Shown here: positions 17,702 to 26,931 of the stretch, piece after piece | Numbering within the stretch: the first letter of the stretch is position 1 | How the letters are laid out: the number at the start of each line of letters is the position of its first letter | NCBI GenBank assembly: GCA_025056655.1 | Contig: JANWVL010000076.1 | Location: 1 to 56,447, forward strand | Reading direction: 5' to 3' | Length of the DNA: 56,447 nucleotides | Source of the DNA: Candidatus Methylacidiphilales bacterium | GTDB taxonomy: Bacteria > Verrucomicrobiota > Verrucomicrobiia > Methylacidiphilales > JANWVL01 | Program-made: the position numbers and the translations under genes | Notes under the pieces: model-generated | What the model was told of the DNA's origin: nothing | The model's database searches: none | What the model saw: only the letters and a program-made list of their open reading frames with translations

Positions 17702-18598
17702 TCAATACAGCCACTTCATAATCTCACCCTCTGCAGATAGCACCGCCCCTTGTCGACGATAAGCCCAGCACATGTAACTCACCGTTACGAAATAAGAAGC
17801 TGGCACCCGATTCAGCACACCTATTTTAGTGCCAAGCAGCGTTGTTTTTCCACCAAACCCCATCGGGCCAATGCCCAATTTATTTGCCGTCTCCGTGATA
17901 TCCTTTTCCAAGCTCGCCAACGTTGGATTCGGATTTTCATCATCAAGCCTTCTCAAAAACTGCTCCTTCGAATGTGCATAGCCCGTGGCTCGATCCCCAC
18001 CGATCGTCACACCGAGCACGCCAGGCCCACAGCCCTTTCCCTGAGCTTGGAGAACTGCATCCAAAATCACCTTCCGCACACCATCAAGATCACGATCAGC
18101 CTCTAGACGCTCATCTGGCAACGAATACTGCGCCCCTACGTTTTCACAACCGCCCCCTTTTAAAATAAGCCTTATATCCCAATGCGCCTCTCGATGCGTG
18201 TGAAAATGAATCGTCGGCGAGCCCGGGCCGACATTCGTCCCATCGTTTCTACCTGTAAGCGGATCCACCGAATTCTGCCGCAGATAACCCAACCGCGTTG
18301 CCTCCCGCACAGCTTCTTCAGCCTGTTCCGTAAACGTCCCCTCATCAGAGCCCGCCGGTGCCCACACATAAAAAAGAATCGACCCCGTATCCTGACATAT
18401 CGGCTGAGATTTTTGCTTAGCTAAAGCAATGTTTTGCTGAATGATTCTCAAAGCCGCCTCAGCCGTTGTATTCTTTTCCTCTCTCTCTAGGCACGATAGC
18501 AACACTGCCTGCACATCATCTGGAATCTCCACAGATGTTTTACGAATAATCTCCACCAAAGAGTTTACAAGACACGCCATACCACGAAAGTATCGCAT
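17702..18598 (-). CDS. class I fumarate hydratase alpha subunit (Fe-S hydro-lyase)
   Basis: Iron-sulphur hydro-lyase N-terminal (TtdA/FumA alpha) domain, about 298 aa. Three probable cluster Cys are visible in PICQDTG, GGGCENVG and GKGCGPGVLG; NDGTNVGPGSP and GFGGKTTLLG are also typical. It converts fumarate to malate, or tartrate to oxaloacetate, together with a beta subunit. No beta subunit is present: the next gene on the strand is ffh. In-frame starts are possible at 18643, 18598 and 18580 and none has an SD; 18598 or 18580 puts the conserved region closest to the N-terminus. Confidence 0.85.
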   Translation of the reverse strand: MRYFRGMACLVNSLVEIIRKTSVEIPDDVQAVLLSCLEREEKNTTAEAALRIIQQNIALAKQKSQPICQDTGSILFYVWAPAGSDEGTFTEQAEEAVREATRLGYLRQNSVDPLTGRNDGTNVGPGSPTIHFHTHREAHWDIRLILKGGGCENVGAQYSLPDERLEADRDLDGVRKVILDAVLQAQGKGCGPGVLGVTIGGDRATGYAHSKEQFLRRLDDENPNPTLASLEKDITETANKLGIGPMGFGGKTTLLGTKIGVLNRVPASYFVTVSYMCWAYRRQGAVLSAEGEIMKWLY

Positions 18599-18661
18599 CC
18601 TGCAATAAAAACAACTTTTCTTACTTGCATTTTCCCCATCCACTGCTCATCCTCCCACACG

Positions 18662-18847
18662 ATGAAAAAAACCACACTTCCCTACACCAGCCTTAGCCTT
18701 CTGTCCCTAATCGCACTCACCATCATCACTCTCCTCACTGCTTGCGCAAGAGAGAGCAAAACTTACGACCGCAGCTACCGCCAGCCCGCCCCTGCCCAGC
18801 AGCAGCCCTACTACACTCCACCACCCCGTGATCCAAAAGCCCTCTAA
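18662..18847 (+). CDS. small lipoprotein, unknown function
   Basis: 61 aa. A signal peptide with lipobox LLTAC is followed by a short mature part rich in Tyr, Pro and Gln (QPAPAQQQPYYTPPP). No family is recognised. The lipobox and the divergent position opposite the fumarase gene support a real small gene; the short length keeps confidence moderate. It precedes the RlpA-like gene by 63-81 bp. Confidence 0.55.
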   Translation: MKKTTLPYTSLSLLSLIALTIITLLTACARESKTYDRSYRQPAPAQQQPYYTPPPRDPKAL

Positions 18848-18928
18848 TTTGGCCTGGTAACCACACCTAAACACAATTCCACCGCAAGTAAGTTGACGTA
18901 ACCTCACACCATGTGCATATCAAAGCAC

Positions 18929-19504
18929 ATGAGGATACCCACATCTCATGCTCACCTAGCCCTTGCCATTGCAGTAACATCCCTCATCACAAGCTGTGCC
19001 CCACCAAGTAAACGTTTTTACGTTTCAAGCATTGACGGAAGCTACTCGACAATCCCTCCTCGACAAGAAACACCCACAGACCACATCGAGCCGGTTCCCC
19101 TTACTCCCGTAGAAGAAAACCCACTACCCAGAGAAACTCACCCCGCCCCAAAAAAATCATCCAAAAAATTTTCTCCACACAGAAAAGCAGAGCAACGCCC
19201 AGTCATCCACGACAACACTACCACCGGCATCGCCATCTGCTACAACGACGAATCGGAAGGCAAAATAACTGCCAGCGGAGAAATCTATCGCCACAACAAA
19301 CTCACCGCTGCCCATCGCACACTACCTTTCGGCACACGCGTGCGTGTAACTCACCTCGAAAACAACACCTCCGTCATCCTTCGAATCAACGATCGAGGCC
19401 CCAAAGACCCAGCCTACATCCTAGAAATATCTCGCTCAGCAGCCCTAGCACTTGGCATACAAAGCAACACCACGGCTGCTGTTAAAATCGAAGTGCTAGA
19501 TTGA
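18929..19504 (+). CDS. rlpA: RlpA-like septal ring lytic transglycosylase lipoprotein
   Basis: About 191 aa. A lipoprotein signal with LITSC is followed by a Pro-rich linker and a C-terminal double-psi beta-barrel. Motifs GIAICYNDE, TASGEIY, TAAHRTLPFGTRVRVTH and RINDRGP (with the catalytic Asp) fit RlpA, which cleaves naked glycan strands at the septum in Pseudomonas. There is no SPOR domain. ATG 18929 (MRIPTSH) gives a clean signal peptide; ATG 18911 would add six residues. Confidence 0.82.
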   Translation: MRIPTSHAHLALAIAVTSLITSCAPPSKRFYVSSIDGSYSTIPPRQETPTDHIEPVPLTPVEENPLPRETHPAPKKSSKKFSPHRKAEQRPVIHDNTTTGIAICYNDESEGKITASGEIYRHNKLTAAHRTLPFGTRVRVTHLENNTSVILRINDRGPKDPAYILEISRSAALALGIQSNTTAAVKIEVLD

Positions 19505-19529
19505 GGAGACGCCCCCACAAAATACCAAC

Positions 19530-20183
19530 CTACAAAACCCCTTTCGAACTCGGTATCCCCTTCACTCTTAAATCTCGCTCAACAGCAAATCGAAGCGCCC
19601 TCGCCACGCCCTTGATAATCGCCTCCAACATATGATGTATCTCCTCCGTCTCCAATACATGCACATGCAGCGTAAACGCCGCCCGTTGAGCAAGCGCCCT
19701 TAAAAATTCCACTATCAGTTGAGCCGGAAACGTGCCTGCATATAGCGTCATCAACTTCACCCCACGAGGCGGACGAAACACAAACAATGGCCGCCCACTA
19801 ATATCAATCGCCACACGCACCAACGTCTCATCCATAGGCAAATACCCGAAACTGTAGCGGCGTATCCCAGCACGATCCCCTAAAGCCTGATCAATAGCCA
19901 TACCCAAACCAATCCCACAATCTTCCACCGTGTGATGAAAATCCACCTCTATATCCCCCTTCACCCTCAGATCCAGATCGAAAAGAGAATGTTTAGCGAG
20001 CAATGTCAGTAAGTGATCAAAAAAAGGTATCCCTGTATCTATCCGACTCCGTCCTTCGCCATCCAGATTCAAGGCAAGACGTATCCGTGTCTCCTTAGTC
20101 TCTCGAAAAATCCTGGCCTCCCGCGCCTTCGCCTCAAGAGAATTGCTCCCATTAGGCTTCCGACGCGACCGAGTAGAAGCCAT
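19530..20183 (-). CDS. hisB: imidazoleglycerol-phosphate dehydratase
   Basis: Sixth step of histidine synthesis, a Mn-dependent dehydration. 217 aa, with about 20 extra residues at a basic N-terminus. The metal-binding segments FFDHLL, DFHHTVEDCGI and EIHHMLEA are present, as is DETLVRVAID. It is the monofunctional form, without the phosphatase domain of E. coli HisB. It lies 30 bp downstream of the PUR-domain gene on the same strand; other his genes are not in the window. Confidence 0.94.
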   Translation of the reverse strand: MASTRSRRKPNGSNSLEAKAREARIFRETKETRIRLALNLDGEGRSRIDTGIPFFDHLLTLLAKHSLFDLDLRVKGDIEVDFHHTVEDCGIGLGMAIDQALGDRAGIRRYSFGYLPMDETLVRVAIDISGRPLFVFRPPRGVKLMTLYAGTFPAQLIVEFLRALAQRAAFTLHVHVLETEEIHHMLEAIIKGVARALRFAVERDLRVKGIPSSKGVL

Positions 20184-20213
20184 ACCAACAAATATAAACT
20201 TCCACGCCCCCCC

Positions 20214-20435
20214 TTAGATAGAATTCCCCGGCTCAGGAGCACCCGATGTAACCATCATCCGATCAATAATCGCCCGAAAATCACCCAACCCAGTCACCGG
20301 CACAATAATCGTATCCCGCCGGCCTCTCACATCCTCGGTGATTCGCAAAAATTGCCCCCGCTCGTTTTGCTTCAAGTCGAAGAAGAAAGTCTTCCGCTCG
20401 ACAACGAGCTTCTCACTATGAATGGTCTGATCCAT
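20214..20435 (-). CDS. PUR-domain nucleic-acid-binding protein (DUF3276-like)
   Basis: 73 aa. The segment VVERKTFFFDLKQNERGQFLRITED matches the PUR repeat pattern known from bacterial DUF3276/PurA-like proteins and Borrelia BpuR, which bind single-stranded DNA or RNA. It probably acts as a dimer of one repeat each. It is the first gene of a unit with hisB. An AAGGG lies about 9 nt before the ATG. Its target is unknown. Confidence 0.75.
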   Translation of the reverse strand: MDQTIHSEKLVVERKTFFFDLKQNERGQFLRITEDVRGRRDTIIVPVTGLGDFRAIIDRMMVTSGAPEPGNSI

Positions 20436-20468
20436 ATAACAATTCCCTTATCAAATCTCCATAAGCCG

Positions 20469-20496
20469 ATTTATGGCATCGACCCCACCTTGTCAA
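20469..20496. promoter_or_regulatory. overlapping divergent promoter candidates, PUR gene / zwf
   Basis: On the minus strand TTGACA (20496-20491) and ATAAAT (20474-20469) are 16 bp apart, facing the PUR gene. On the plus strand TTGTCA (20490-20495) lies in the same place, with CATACT about 18 bp downstream facing zwf. The two -35 elements nearly coincide, so the promoters may compete. By eye only. Confidence 0.35.
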
Positions 20497-20573
20497 TTCA
20501 CAAACATCAAAACCATACTCGTCAATCAGACAACTCCTGCTAACTAAATTCGACATTTCACCTCCCCACACCT

Positions 20574-22118
20574 ATGAGCCTTATTGATGAGCGCTGCGAG
20601 ATCAGCCCAAACAAAAACAACCTCCTCCCTACCTGCATCGTCATCCTCGGTGCCACAGGAGACCTCACCCACCGCAAAATCATCCCCGCCCTATACCACC
20701 TCAGAAAAAACGGCCAACTCCCCGAAGGCAGCGTAATCATCGGCTTCGCTCGACGCCCCAAAAATCACGACGAATTCCGCTCCGATCTCTACAATGCCCT
20801 CTTAGAATTCTCACACACCAAACCCGTAGATAAACAAGTCTGGCAGACGCTTGCCTCACACATCTACTACCACCAGGGCGAACTCACAGACCTCGAAGCA
20901 TACCGCAAACTCGCCACCTTCACTCAACAACTCCCCGAATCCAAAAGCTTCGAAGATCGATACCTATTCTACCTCGCCACCGCCCCCCATCTCTTCGGCA
21001 CCGCAGCCCATCACCTCGCCGCCGCAGGCCTCGCCCCCAAACCTCACACCGTGCCCCAAAAACGCATCATCGTCGAAAAACCCTTCGGTGAAAACTTAGC
21101 CAGCGCACGCGAACTCAACTACACCCTCCAAGACGCATTCCCAGAATCGGCCATCTACCGCATCGATCACTACCTCGGAAAAGAGACCGTTCAAAATCTC
21201 CTCTACTTCCGATTCGCTAACGCCATCTACGAACCCCTCTGGAACCGCCGCTACATCGACCACGTCCAAATCACCGTCGCCGAAACAGTCGGCGTCGAAA
21301 GCCGTGGCGGCTACTACGACCGCGCAGGAGCCTCAAGAGACATGCTCCAAAATCATCTCTTCCAACTCTTCACTCTCATTGCCATGGAGCCCCCGGCCTC
21401 CCTTGAGCCCGAAGCCATCCGAGATGAAAAAGTAAAAGTTTTAAAATCTATCGTCACCCCCTCCCACGACTACGTCCTCCGACACTCCGTGCGCGCACAA
21501 TACAGCGCAGGCTTCGCCCACGGTCGAGCCTATCGCGCATACCGAGAAGAAGACCGCGTTAATCCTCAATCCCTCACAGAAACCTACGTCGCGCTCCGCC
21601 TAGAAATCGATAACTGGCGATGGTCCGGCGTTCCCTTCTACCTCCGCACCGGCAAAGCCCTACAAAAACAATTCTCAGAAATCAACATCATCTTTAATCG
21701 CCCACCCAGCGTCCTCTTCGCCGCCGCCTGCGGCACCAAACTCCGACGCAACCAACTTCGCATCCGCATTCAACCCAACGAAGGCATCCACCTCGTCTTC
21801 AACACCAAAGTCCCCTCCAAATCCCAAATCCACCCAGTCGCCATGGATTTTCGCTATCGCCAAGGCTTCCACGAAGATTATTTCCCCGAAGCCTACGAAC
21901 GTCTCCTCGTAGACGCCCTACAAGGCGAAACAACCCTCTTCACCCGCTACGATGAAGTCGAAGAAGCATGGCGAATCGTCGACGCACTCCATGCCGCATG
22001 GAATCAAGAACCTGTCGACGCCCTCCCACTCTACGCCCCAGGATCAATGGGCCCCATCGAAGCTCAACATCTCATAGAAAAAGAAGGACGTTTCTGGCTG
22101 TCCGTAGACAAAGATTAA
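20574..22118 (+). CDS. zwf: glucose-6-phosphate 1-dehydrogenase
   Basis: Oxidises glucose-6-phosphate to 6-phosphogluconolactone with reduction of NADP+, entering the oxidative pentose phosphate pathway. 514 aa. The dinucleotide motif GATGDLTHRKIIPAL and the active-site motif RIDHYLGKETVQN are intact; FNRPP and DALQGETTLFTR occur in the C-terminal domain. Followed after 20 bp by pgl, the next enzyme, so this is a zwf-pgl operon. The gnd gene is not in the window. Confidence 0.96.
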   Translation: MSLIDERCEISPNKNNLLPTCIVILGATGDLTHRKIIPALYHLRKNGQLPEGSVIIGFARRPKNHDEFRSDLYNALLEFSHTKPVDKQVWQTLASHIYYHQGELTDLEAYRKLATFTQQLPESKSFEDRYLFYLATAPHLFGTAAHHLAAAGLAPKPHTVPQKRIIVEKPFGENLASARELNYTLQDAFPESAIYRIDHYLGKETVQNLLYFRFANAIYEPLWNRRYIDHVQITVAETVGVESRGGYYDRAGASRDMLQNHLFQLFTLIAMEPPASLEPEAIRDEKVKVLKSIVTPSHDYVLRHSVRAQYSAGFAHGRAYRAYREEDRVNPQSLTETYVALRLEIDNWRWSGVPFYLRTGKALQKQFSEINIIFNRPPSVLFAAACGTKLRRNQLRIRIQPNEGIHLVFNTKVPSKSQIHPVAMDFRYRQGFHEDYFPEAYERLLVDALQGETTLFTRYDEVEEAWRIVDALHAAWNQEPVDALPLYAPGSMGPIEAQHLIEKEGRFWLSVDKD

Positions 22119-22138
22119 TACCCCTTCCTTATTAGACC

Positions 22139-22804
22139 ATGATCGACCTCATCAAGCTCCCTGCCCCTGCAGCTCTCGACACACTCGTAGCAGGAATTCT
22201 GCGTATCACACAACAACCCTCTCCCCGCTCCACCACCCACATCGCACTAGCAGGTGGATCAACCCCTGCCCCATTTTATCGAGCTCTCAATCAATGCGAC
22301 ACCTTACCCTGGTCTCAAATTCACTGGTGGATCGGTGACGAACGCACTGTGCCCCCAGATCACCCCGATAGCAACGAAAAAATGATTCGCTCCACTTTGG
22401 GCCACGCTCGCCCCAATTTCCACCTACACAGCTGGCACTTGGACTCAGACCTCGTCAAAGCCGCTGAAAAAATGCATGCCCTCTTAACCCAGACAATCGG
22501 CACCCCACCTGTCTTCGACCTCATTCTCCTCGGATTAGGCAACGACGGCCACACCGCATCTCTCTTCCCCAACACAAATGCTCTCCAAGAACGACACCGT
22601 TACGCCGTATCCAATCCCGTGCCCCAATTAAAAACACAACGCTGGACCTTCACCTACCCCGTCCTAGAAGCCGCCAAAGAAATCTGGTTCCTAGTCCAAG
22701 GCACCAGCAAAACCGAAATGGTCCACAAATTGCTAGCCCGCGATCACAACATCCCTGCCGCTCGCATTCAAAATCCCCATCAAAAAATCTACTGGATCCT
22801 CTAG
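22139..22804 (+). CDS. pgl: 6-phosphogluconolactonase
   Basis: Hydrolyses 6-phosphogluconolactone to 6-phosphogluconate. 221 aa of the DevB/SOL type, with LAGGSTPAPFY, WWIGDERTVPPDHPDSN and LLGLGNDGHTASLFP. Directly behind zwf. Its stop overlaps the stop of trpA on the other strand by two bases. Confidence 0.94.
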   Translation: MIDLIKLPAPAALDTLVAGILRITQQPSPRSTTHIALAGGSTPAPFYRALNQCDTLPWSQIHWWIGDERTVPPDHPDSNEKMIRSTLGHARPNFHLHSWHLDSDLVKAAEKMHALLTQTIGTPPVFDLILLGLGNDGHTASLFPNTNALQERHRYAVSNPVPQLKTQRWTFTYPVLEAAKEIWFLVQGTSKTEMVHKLLARDHNIPAARIQNPHQKIYWIL

Positions 22805-23607
22805 CCTGACCGAAGACGCACCCCATGAATCGCCTCCGCAAACGGCCGTGCAAAGGTCTCGAGCGCCCCTCCCAAGTCACTCACCAAATCACGATTTTCT
22901 GCAATAAAATTCACAAGCGCACTGCCCACCACTACTCCATCTCCTAAAGCAGCAGCTTGTGCCGCCTGCTCAGGATTCGATATTCCAAAACCGATACATA
23001 TCGGACAACGCGCCTCACCACGGATAAGAGCTACGCGTTCCCTCAAATCCGACGCCAATGTCCGTTGCATCCCCGTCACACCCTCCCGCGAAACGTAGTA
23101 AATAAAACCGTCAGCTAGCGCCGCCAACCTCCGGATCCGCTCATAAGGCGTCGTGGGAGCAATCAACTGAATCCGTTTCAACGTGCCAAAATCTAATTCC
23201 TGGCATTCCTCAGGAGGCAGATCCAAAAGCAACACACCATCTGCCCCAGCTTCGATCGCACGAGCAATAAAGGCCCGATCGCCATAGCGATACATCGGAT
23301 TGTAATAAGTAAATAAAACCAACGGCACCTCACTCTCTTTTCGCACCGACTCAACGATTCGAAAAACATCCTCCGTCGTAGTGCCAGCCTCCAAAGCACG
23401 CTGTGCAGCAAGCTGATTCACTTGCCCATCAGCCAAAGGATCTGAAAACGGAATCCCCAATTCAATAATATCTGCCCCCGCTCGCACCAATCCTAGCACC
23501 AGATCCAATGTATGGCAGCACGACGGGTCCCCAGCAGTGATGTAAGCAACAAAAGCAGGCTGCTCTAGAGCTCTAAGCCTATGAAAACAGGCTTCAATTC
23601 GGTTCAT
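22801..23607 (-). CDS. trpA: tryptophan synthase alpha chain
   Basis: Cleaves indole-3-glycerol phosphate to indole and G3P. 268 aa TIM barrel with IELGIPFSDPLADG (catalytic Asp, and Glu at the start of the motif), VLLLDLPPEE, LIAPTTPYERI, YYVSREGVTG and CIGFGISNPEQA. trpB is not adjacent: the upstream gene is the DUF3307 protein, with an ATGA stop/start overlap at 23604-23607. Separation of trpA from trpB is unusual and fits dispersed trp genes here. Confidence 0.95.
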   Translation of the reverse strand: MNRIEACFHRLRALEQPAFVAYITAGDPSCCHTLDLVLGLVRAGADIIELGIPFSDPLADGQVNQLAAQRALEAGTTTEDVFRIVESVRKESEVPLVLFTYYNPMYRYGDRAFIARAIEAGADGVLLLDLPPEECQELDFGTLKRIQLIAPTTPYERIRRLAALADGFIYYVSREGVTGMQRTLASDLRERVALIRGEARCPICIGFGISNPEQAAQAAALGDGVVVGSALVNFIAENRDLVSDLGGALETFARPFAEAIHGVRLRSG

Positions 23608-24005
23608 GCACTAAAACGCCCAAGTAGCAAAGGCAACATACGAATTGCCCAATGATTGATCGTCAAATGCAGAGTATTATCAACAATCACAATTAACCAA
23701 AAAGATAACCAAACCGGTATCTTCTCAGAAAAACCCGTAGTAGCATTCAGCACTTCACCAGTCGAGCGAATATCCCAAGCATTCCGCCACACAACCAATT
23801 TGCGCGCGACCGCCAAGCGATCTATCACCACATGAGTCCCCCATATCACCGCAAGACTATAAACATTCTGAGTCAGAAATAAAAAGGGCAAGGTGTAAGC
23901 TGTAGCATGATAAACCGCCCACTTCCATGAGACAGTCTTCCTGAGAGCCATACGCTCTGTTTGCAAAACATAATCACCCCATAGATGAGCCAGCAACTCA
24001 GGCAT
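23604..24005 (-). CDS. DUF3307 family membrane protein
   Basis: 133 aa with about three or four hydrophobic segments. The opening LLAHLWGDYVLQTERMA and the internal His-containing helices (GTHVVIDRLAVARK) follow the DUF3307 pattern, whose function is unknown. Translationally coupled to trpA by ATGA, which is probably positional and not functional. Upstream, GGCAAT(N9)ATTGCC at 24031-24051 is an inverted repeat that could be an operator in the divergent gap. Confidence 0.7.
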   Translation of the reverse strand: MPELLAHLWGDYVLQTERMALRKTVSWKWAVYHATAYTLPFLFLTQNVYSLAVIWGTHVVIDRLAVARKLVVWRNAWDIRSTGEVLNATTGFSEKIPVWLSFWLIVIVDNTLHLTINHWAIRMLPLLLGRFSA

Positions 24006-24116
24006 AAAAGCACCTTATTTTTTTATCTTGGGCAATCAAGCGATAATTGCCTTTAACACACAGCATTCTAAAATTTGCCTCAACCTATTCCAACCAATCA
24101 CCCAGGCGATTGAACA

Positions 24117-25403
24117 GTGAGTAAGCATCCGATCATCTTCACCTTCCTTTTCATCATTTTGTTAATTGATGTAAGCATCGTCATGTGGTGGTTTCTCCTA
24201 CGACGCCCTCCCCCACCTCCACCTAGACCCGAATTACCCCTTCCACGCATCACACCCCTCCGCGTATGGGCCTATGGCAACGAGCACCAAATTCGACTGT
24301 GGCAAAGTGAGATCAACGCCTTCCAACGTTCCACCCGTCAACCCGTCTCCTTCACCTACTGGTCCAGAGAGACAGAATACTTGCAAAACCGCGACACTAC
24401 ACTTTCACCCGAGACCTCGCCCGATGTTTTTCTTACCAACAGCAACGAGATCGAACGCCTATACCGAAATGGGAGAATCCGCTCATTCCCCTTTTTAGCG
24501 TCAGAATCCACCCTATGGTTTGCTCCCGCTCTACTACCTTTCAGAAGAGGATCCGAAATCATCGCCTACCCATCCGACTTCAACACCCTCATGTTATACT
24601 ACAACAAAGACCACTTTGACCGAATTCGCACCGCCTACCCCGACGAAAAATGGTCCTGGGATGTTCTCATCGCAGTTTCACGTGCACTCGAACGAAAAGA
24701 TGAGCATAACCGCACCCAGATCTGGGGTATAGAATACCCGCTTACCTACGGCTTCTTCCAATGCTTGGTCAATCAATTTGCAGGTGCCATATTCAAAGAC
24801 GGCCGATGGATCTTTGGCGATCCGCAAGTAATCTCCTCTCAACTTCTATCCCTCCGCTTTCTCATCGACCTACGCTATACACACCAAACTGGCTTTATCC
24901 GCTCCCCAAGACTTGTCCCTACCCAATTCGAACAAGGACGCGCCTCAATGCTCATCGCAGGCTCAGAGGTCTTGCCAGCCCTAAAAAAAATTAAACACCT
25001 CAGATGGGGCGTCTCTCCCCTACCAGTAATGCTAAGACCTGGCGGATATCTAGAGATCTATTCCTGGGCTGTATCCGCTCACACCAACAATCCAAGACTC
25101 GCTCAACTCCTAGCACAACGCCTCTCACGCTACGGCACTCGCGAAGATCGCATCCCCGCTTACAAAGTTGAAGATCAACTCCAAACCCCCGAACTCCGCG
25201 TCTTTTACCTACAAGCCCAACGCTCGGAGACCGCTCCCATACATCCTCTCACCCCCGACGTCCAAGCCATGATACAACGCGAACTCTCCATCCTACATCA
25301 AGGTAAACCCATAGATGCCCACCAAATCCTAAACCGAATCAAAGCCCAAATCATCACTCGCCCGCCTCCACCCAAAAATACAGTCGCCCCAGCTCCGTTT
25401 TAA
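24117..25403 (+). CDS. ABC-type extracellular solute-binding protein, membrane anchored
   Basis: 428 aa of the family 1 (sugar) binding-protein type. GTG start. An uncleaved-looking N-terminal helix (FTFLFIILLIDVSIVMWWFLL) is followed by RR and a run of six Pro, then the binding protein fold with NTLMLYYNKDHFD, WSWDVLIAVSRAL, GYFQ-like aromatic clusters and FEQGRASMLIAGSEVLP. No permease or ATPase gene lies nearby, so it is an orphan or works with a distant transporter. Ligand unknown; oligosaccharide is the family default. Confidence 0.75.
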   Translation: MSKHPIIFTFLFIILLIDVSIVMWWFLLRRPPPPPPRPELPLPRITPLRVWAYGNEHQIRLWQSEINAFQRSTRQPVSFTYWSRETEYLQNRDTTLSPETSPDVFLTNSNEIERLYRNGRIRSFPFLASESTLWFAPALLPFRRGSEIIAYPSDFNTLMLYYNKDHFDRIRTAYPDEKWSWDVLIAVSRALERKDEHNRTQIWGIEYPLTYGFFQCLVNQFAGAIFKDGRWIFGDPQVISSQLLSLRFLIDLRYTHQTGFIRSPRLVPTQFEQGRASMLIAGSEVLPALKKIKHLRWGVSPLPVMLRPGGYLEIYSWAVSAHTNNPRLAQLLAQRLSRYGTREDRIPAYKVEDQLQTPELRVFYLQAQRSETAPIHPLTPDVQAMIQRELSILHQGKPIDAHQILNRIKAQIITRPPPPKNTVAPAPF

Positions 25404-25443
25404 CTACAATTCACCCCATTCCCCAGACTCAGTCGAACCTCCC

Positions 25444-26910
25444 TTACAAATCCCCCGAAAGTCGCCCCCCCTTCATCATACCCCGCCCCTCTAAAACCTC
25501 TTTCATCACATCTCGGCCAACCGGGACAGGATAGTCACCATCAAAACACGCCCGGCACAATCGCCCCTTATCGAGCCCCGTGGCAGAAATCATATCCTCC
25601 TCATTCAGATATCCCAAAGAGTCAGCGCCAAGATAATTCGCAATCGCTTCAAGTGTCATTTGATTCGCTATCAAATCCCTAGGATCAGGAAAATCAATCC
25701 CGTAATGACAAGCAAAACGATGCGGAGGACAACTCACCCGCACATGCACCTCCTTTGCTCCAGCCTTACGCAAATTCACAATACGCGCCTTCGCAGTCGT
25801 CCCCCTGACGATCGAATCATCAATCACCACCACCCGTTTACCCGCCACCGCCTCCTCGATTAAGTTCAACTTCACGCGCACAGAAAAATCACGAATCAAC
25901 TTCGAAGGCTGAAGAAAAGTCCGTCCAATGTAATGATTCCTCACAAAAGCCATCGAAAACGGTATCCCACTCTCCTCACTATATCCAAGTGCCGCGTAAT
26001 TCCCAGAATCCGGAATAGGCACCACCACATCTGCCTCCACAGGATAAGCGCGTGCCAAATACCGCCCCATCTGCACCCGAGCCTCACTCACATTTTTCCC
26101 ACACAACACAGAATCAGGACGTGAAAAATAAATATATTCAAAAATACAAAACCGCTCCCTCTTCCCCAAAATCCCCCGATGCCGTCGCACCCCCCTCTCA
26201 TCAATCACCACTATCTCCCCCGGCTCAATCTCCCCCTCCAGACTTGCCCCGATCAAATCCAAAGCACAACTCTCACTACTCAAGATCCAAGCTTGATCCA
26301 ACCGCCCAAGACACAACGGCCTAAATCCTTGCGGATCCCGCACACCAATAATTTGATCCCGCGTCATCATCACCAAAGAAAACGCCCCCTGAATCCGCCT
26401 CAATCCATACAACAAAGCCCCCTCCCTCCCGACCACACTCTCCGGTTGCGAAATCAAATGCAAAATAATCTCACTATCCGTCGTCGTCTGAAAGATAGAC
26501 CCCTTCCCCTCCAACTCCTCCCTCAACTCCTGCGCATTCACCAAATTCCCATTATGTCCCAAAGCAATCGTCCCCCTCGCAGATTCAATCACAATCGGCT
26601 GAGCATTCTTCATCTCCGAAGAACCCATCGTCGAATAACGCACATGACCAATCGCACGGTCCCCCGCCAATTTCTTCAACGCCTCCTCATTGAACACCTG
26701 AGACACCAACCCCATCCCACGATGCACCCTAAAAACCCCACTGTTCCCAACCGTAGAAACTATCCCCGCACTCTCCTGCCCACGATGCTGCAACGCATAC
26801 AACCCATAATAAGTCAACTCCGCAGCACTCGGATGACCAAACACCCCAAACACCCCACAAGCATCTCGAGGCCTAACCCATTCACTCTCTCGATCCATAT
26901 ACACACTCAC
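25444..26910 (-). CDS. purF: amidophosphoribosyltransferase
   Basis: First committed step of purine synthesis: PRPP plus glutamine gives phosphoribosylamine. About 488 aa of the B. subtilis type: a short propeptide before the nucleophile in DACGVFG, an Ntn glutaminase domain (LQHRGQESAG), a PRTase domain with VVVIDDSIVRGTT, and candidate 4Fe-4S Cys in CIFEYIYF, CPPHRFAC and CRACFDG. Candidate starts are GTG 26910, GTG 26904 and ATG 26898; GAGGTGGAG gives the best spacing to GTG 26904. Orphan among purine genes here. Confidence 0.95.
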   Translation of the reverse strand: MSVYMDRESEWVRPRDACGVFGVFGHPSAAELTYYGLYALQHRGQESAGIVSTVGNSGVFRVHRGMGLVSQVFNEEALKKLAGDRAIGHVRYSTMGSSEMKNAQPIVIESARGTIALGHNGNLVNAQELREELEGKGSIFQTTTDSEIILHLISQPESVVGREGALLYGLRRIQGAFSLVMMTRDQIIGVRDPQGFRPLCLGRLDQAWILSSESCALDLIGASLEGEIEPGEIVVIDERGVRRHRGILGKRERFCIFEYIYFSRPDSVLCGKNVSEARVQMGRYLARAYPVEADVVVPIPDSGNYAALGYSEESGIPFSMAFVRNHYIGRTFLQPSKLIRDFSVRVKLNLIEEAVAGKRVVVIDDSIVRGTTAKARIVNLRKAGAKEVHVRVSCPPHRFACHYGIDFPDPRDLIANQMTLEAIANYLGADSLGYLNEEDMISATGLDKGRLCRACFDGDYPVPVGRDVMKEVLEGRGMMKGGRLSGDL

Positions 26911-26931
26911 ATCTCCACCTCATCTCTACTC

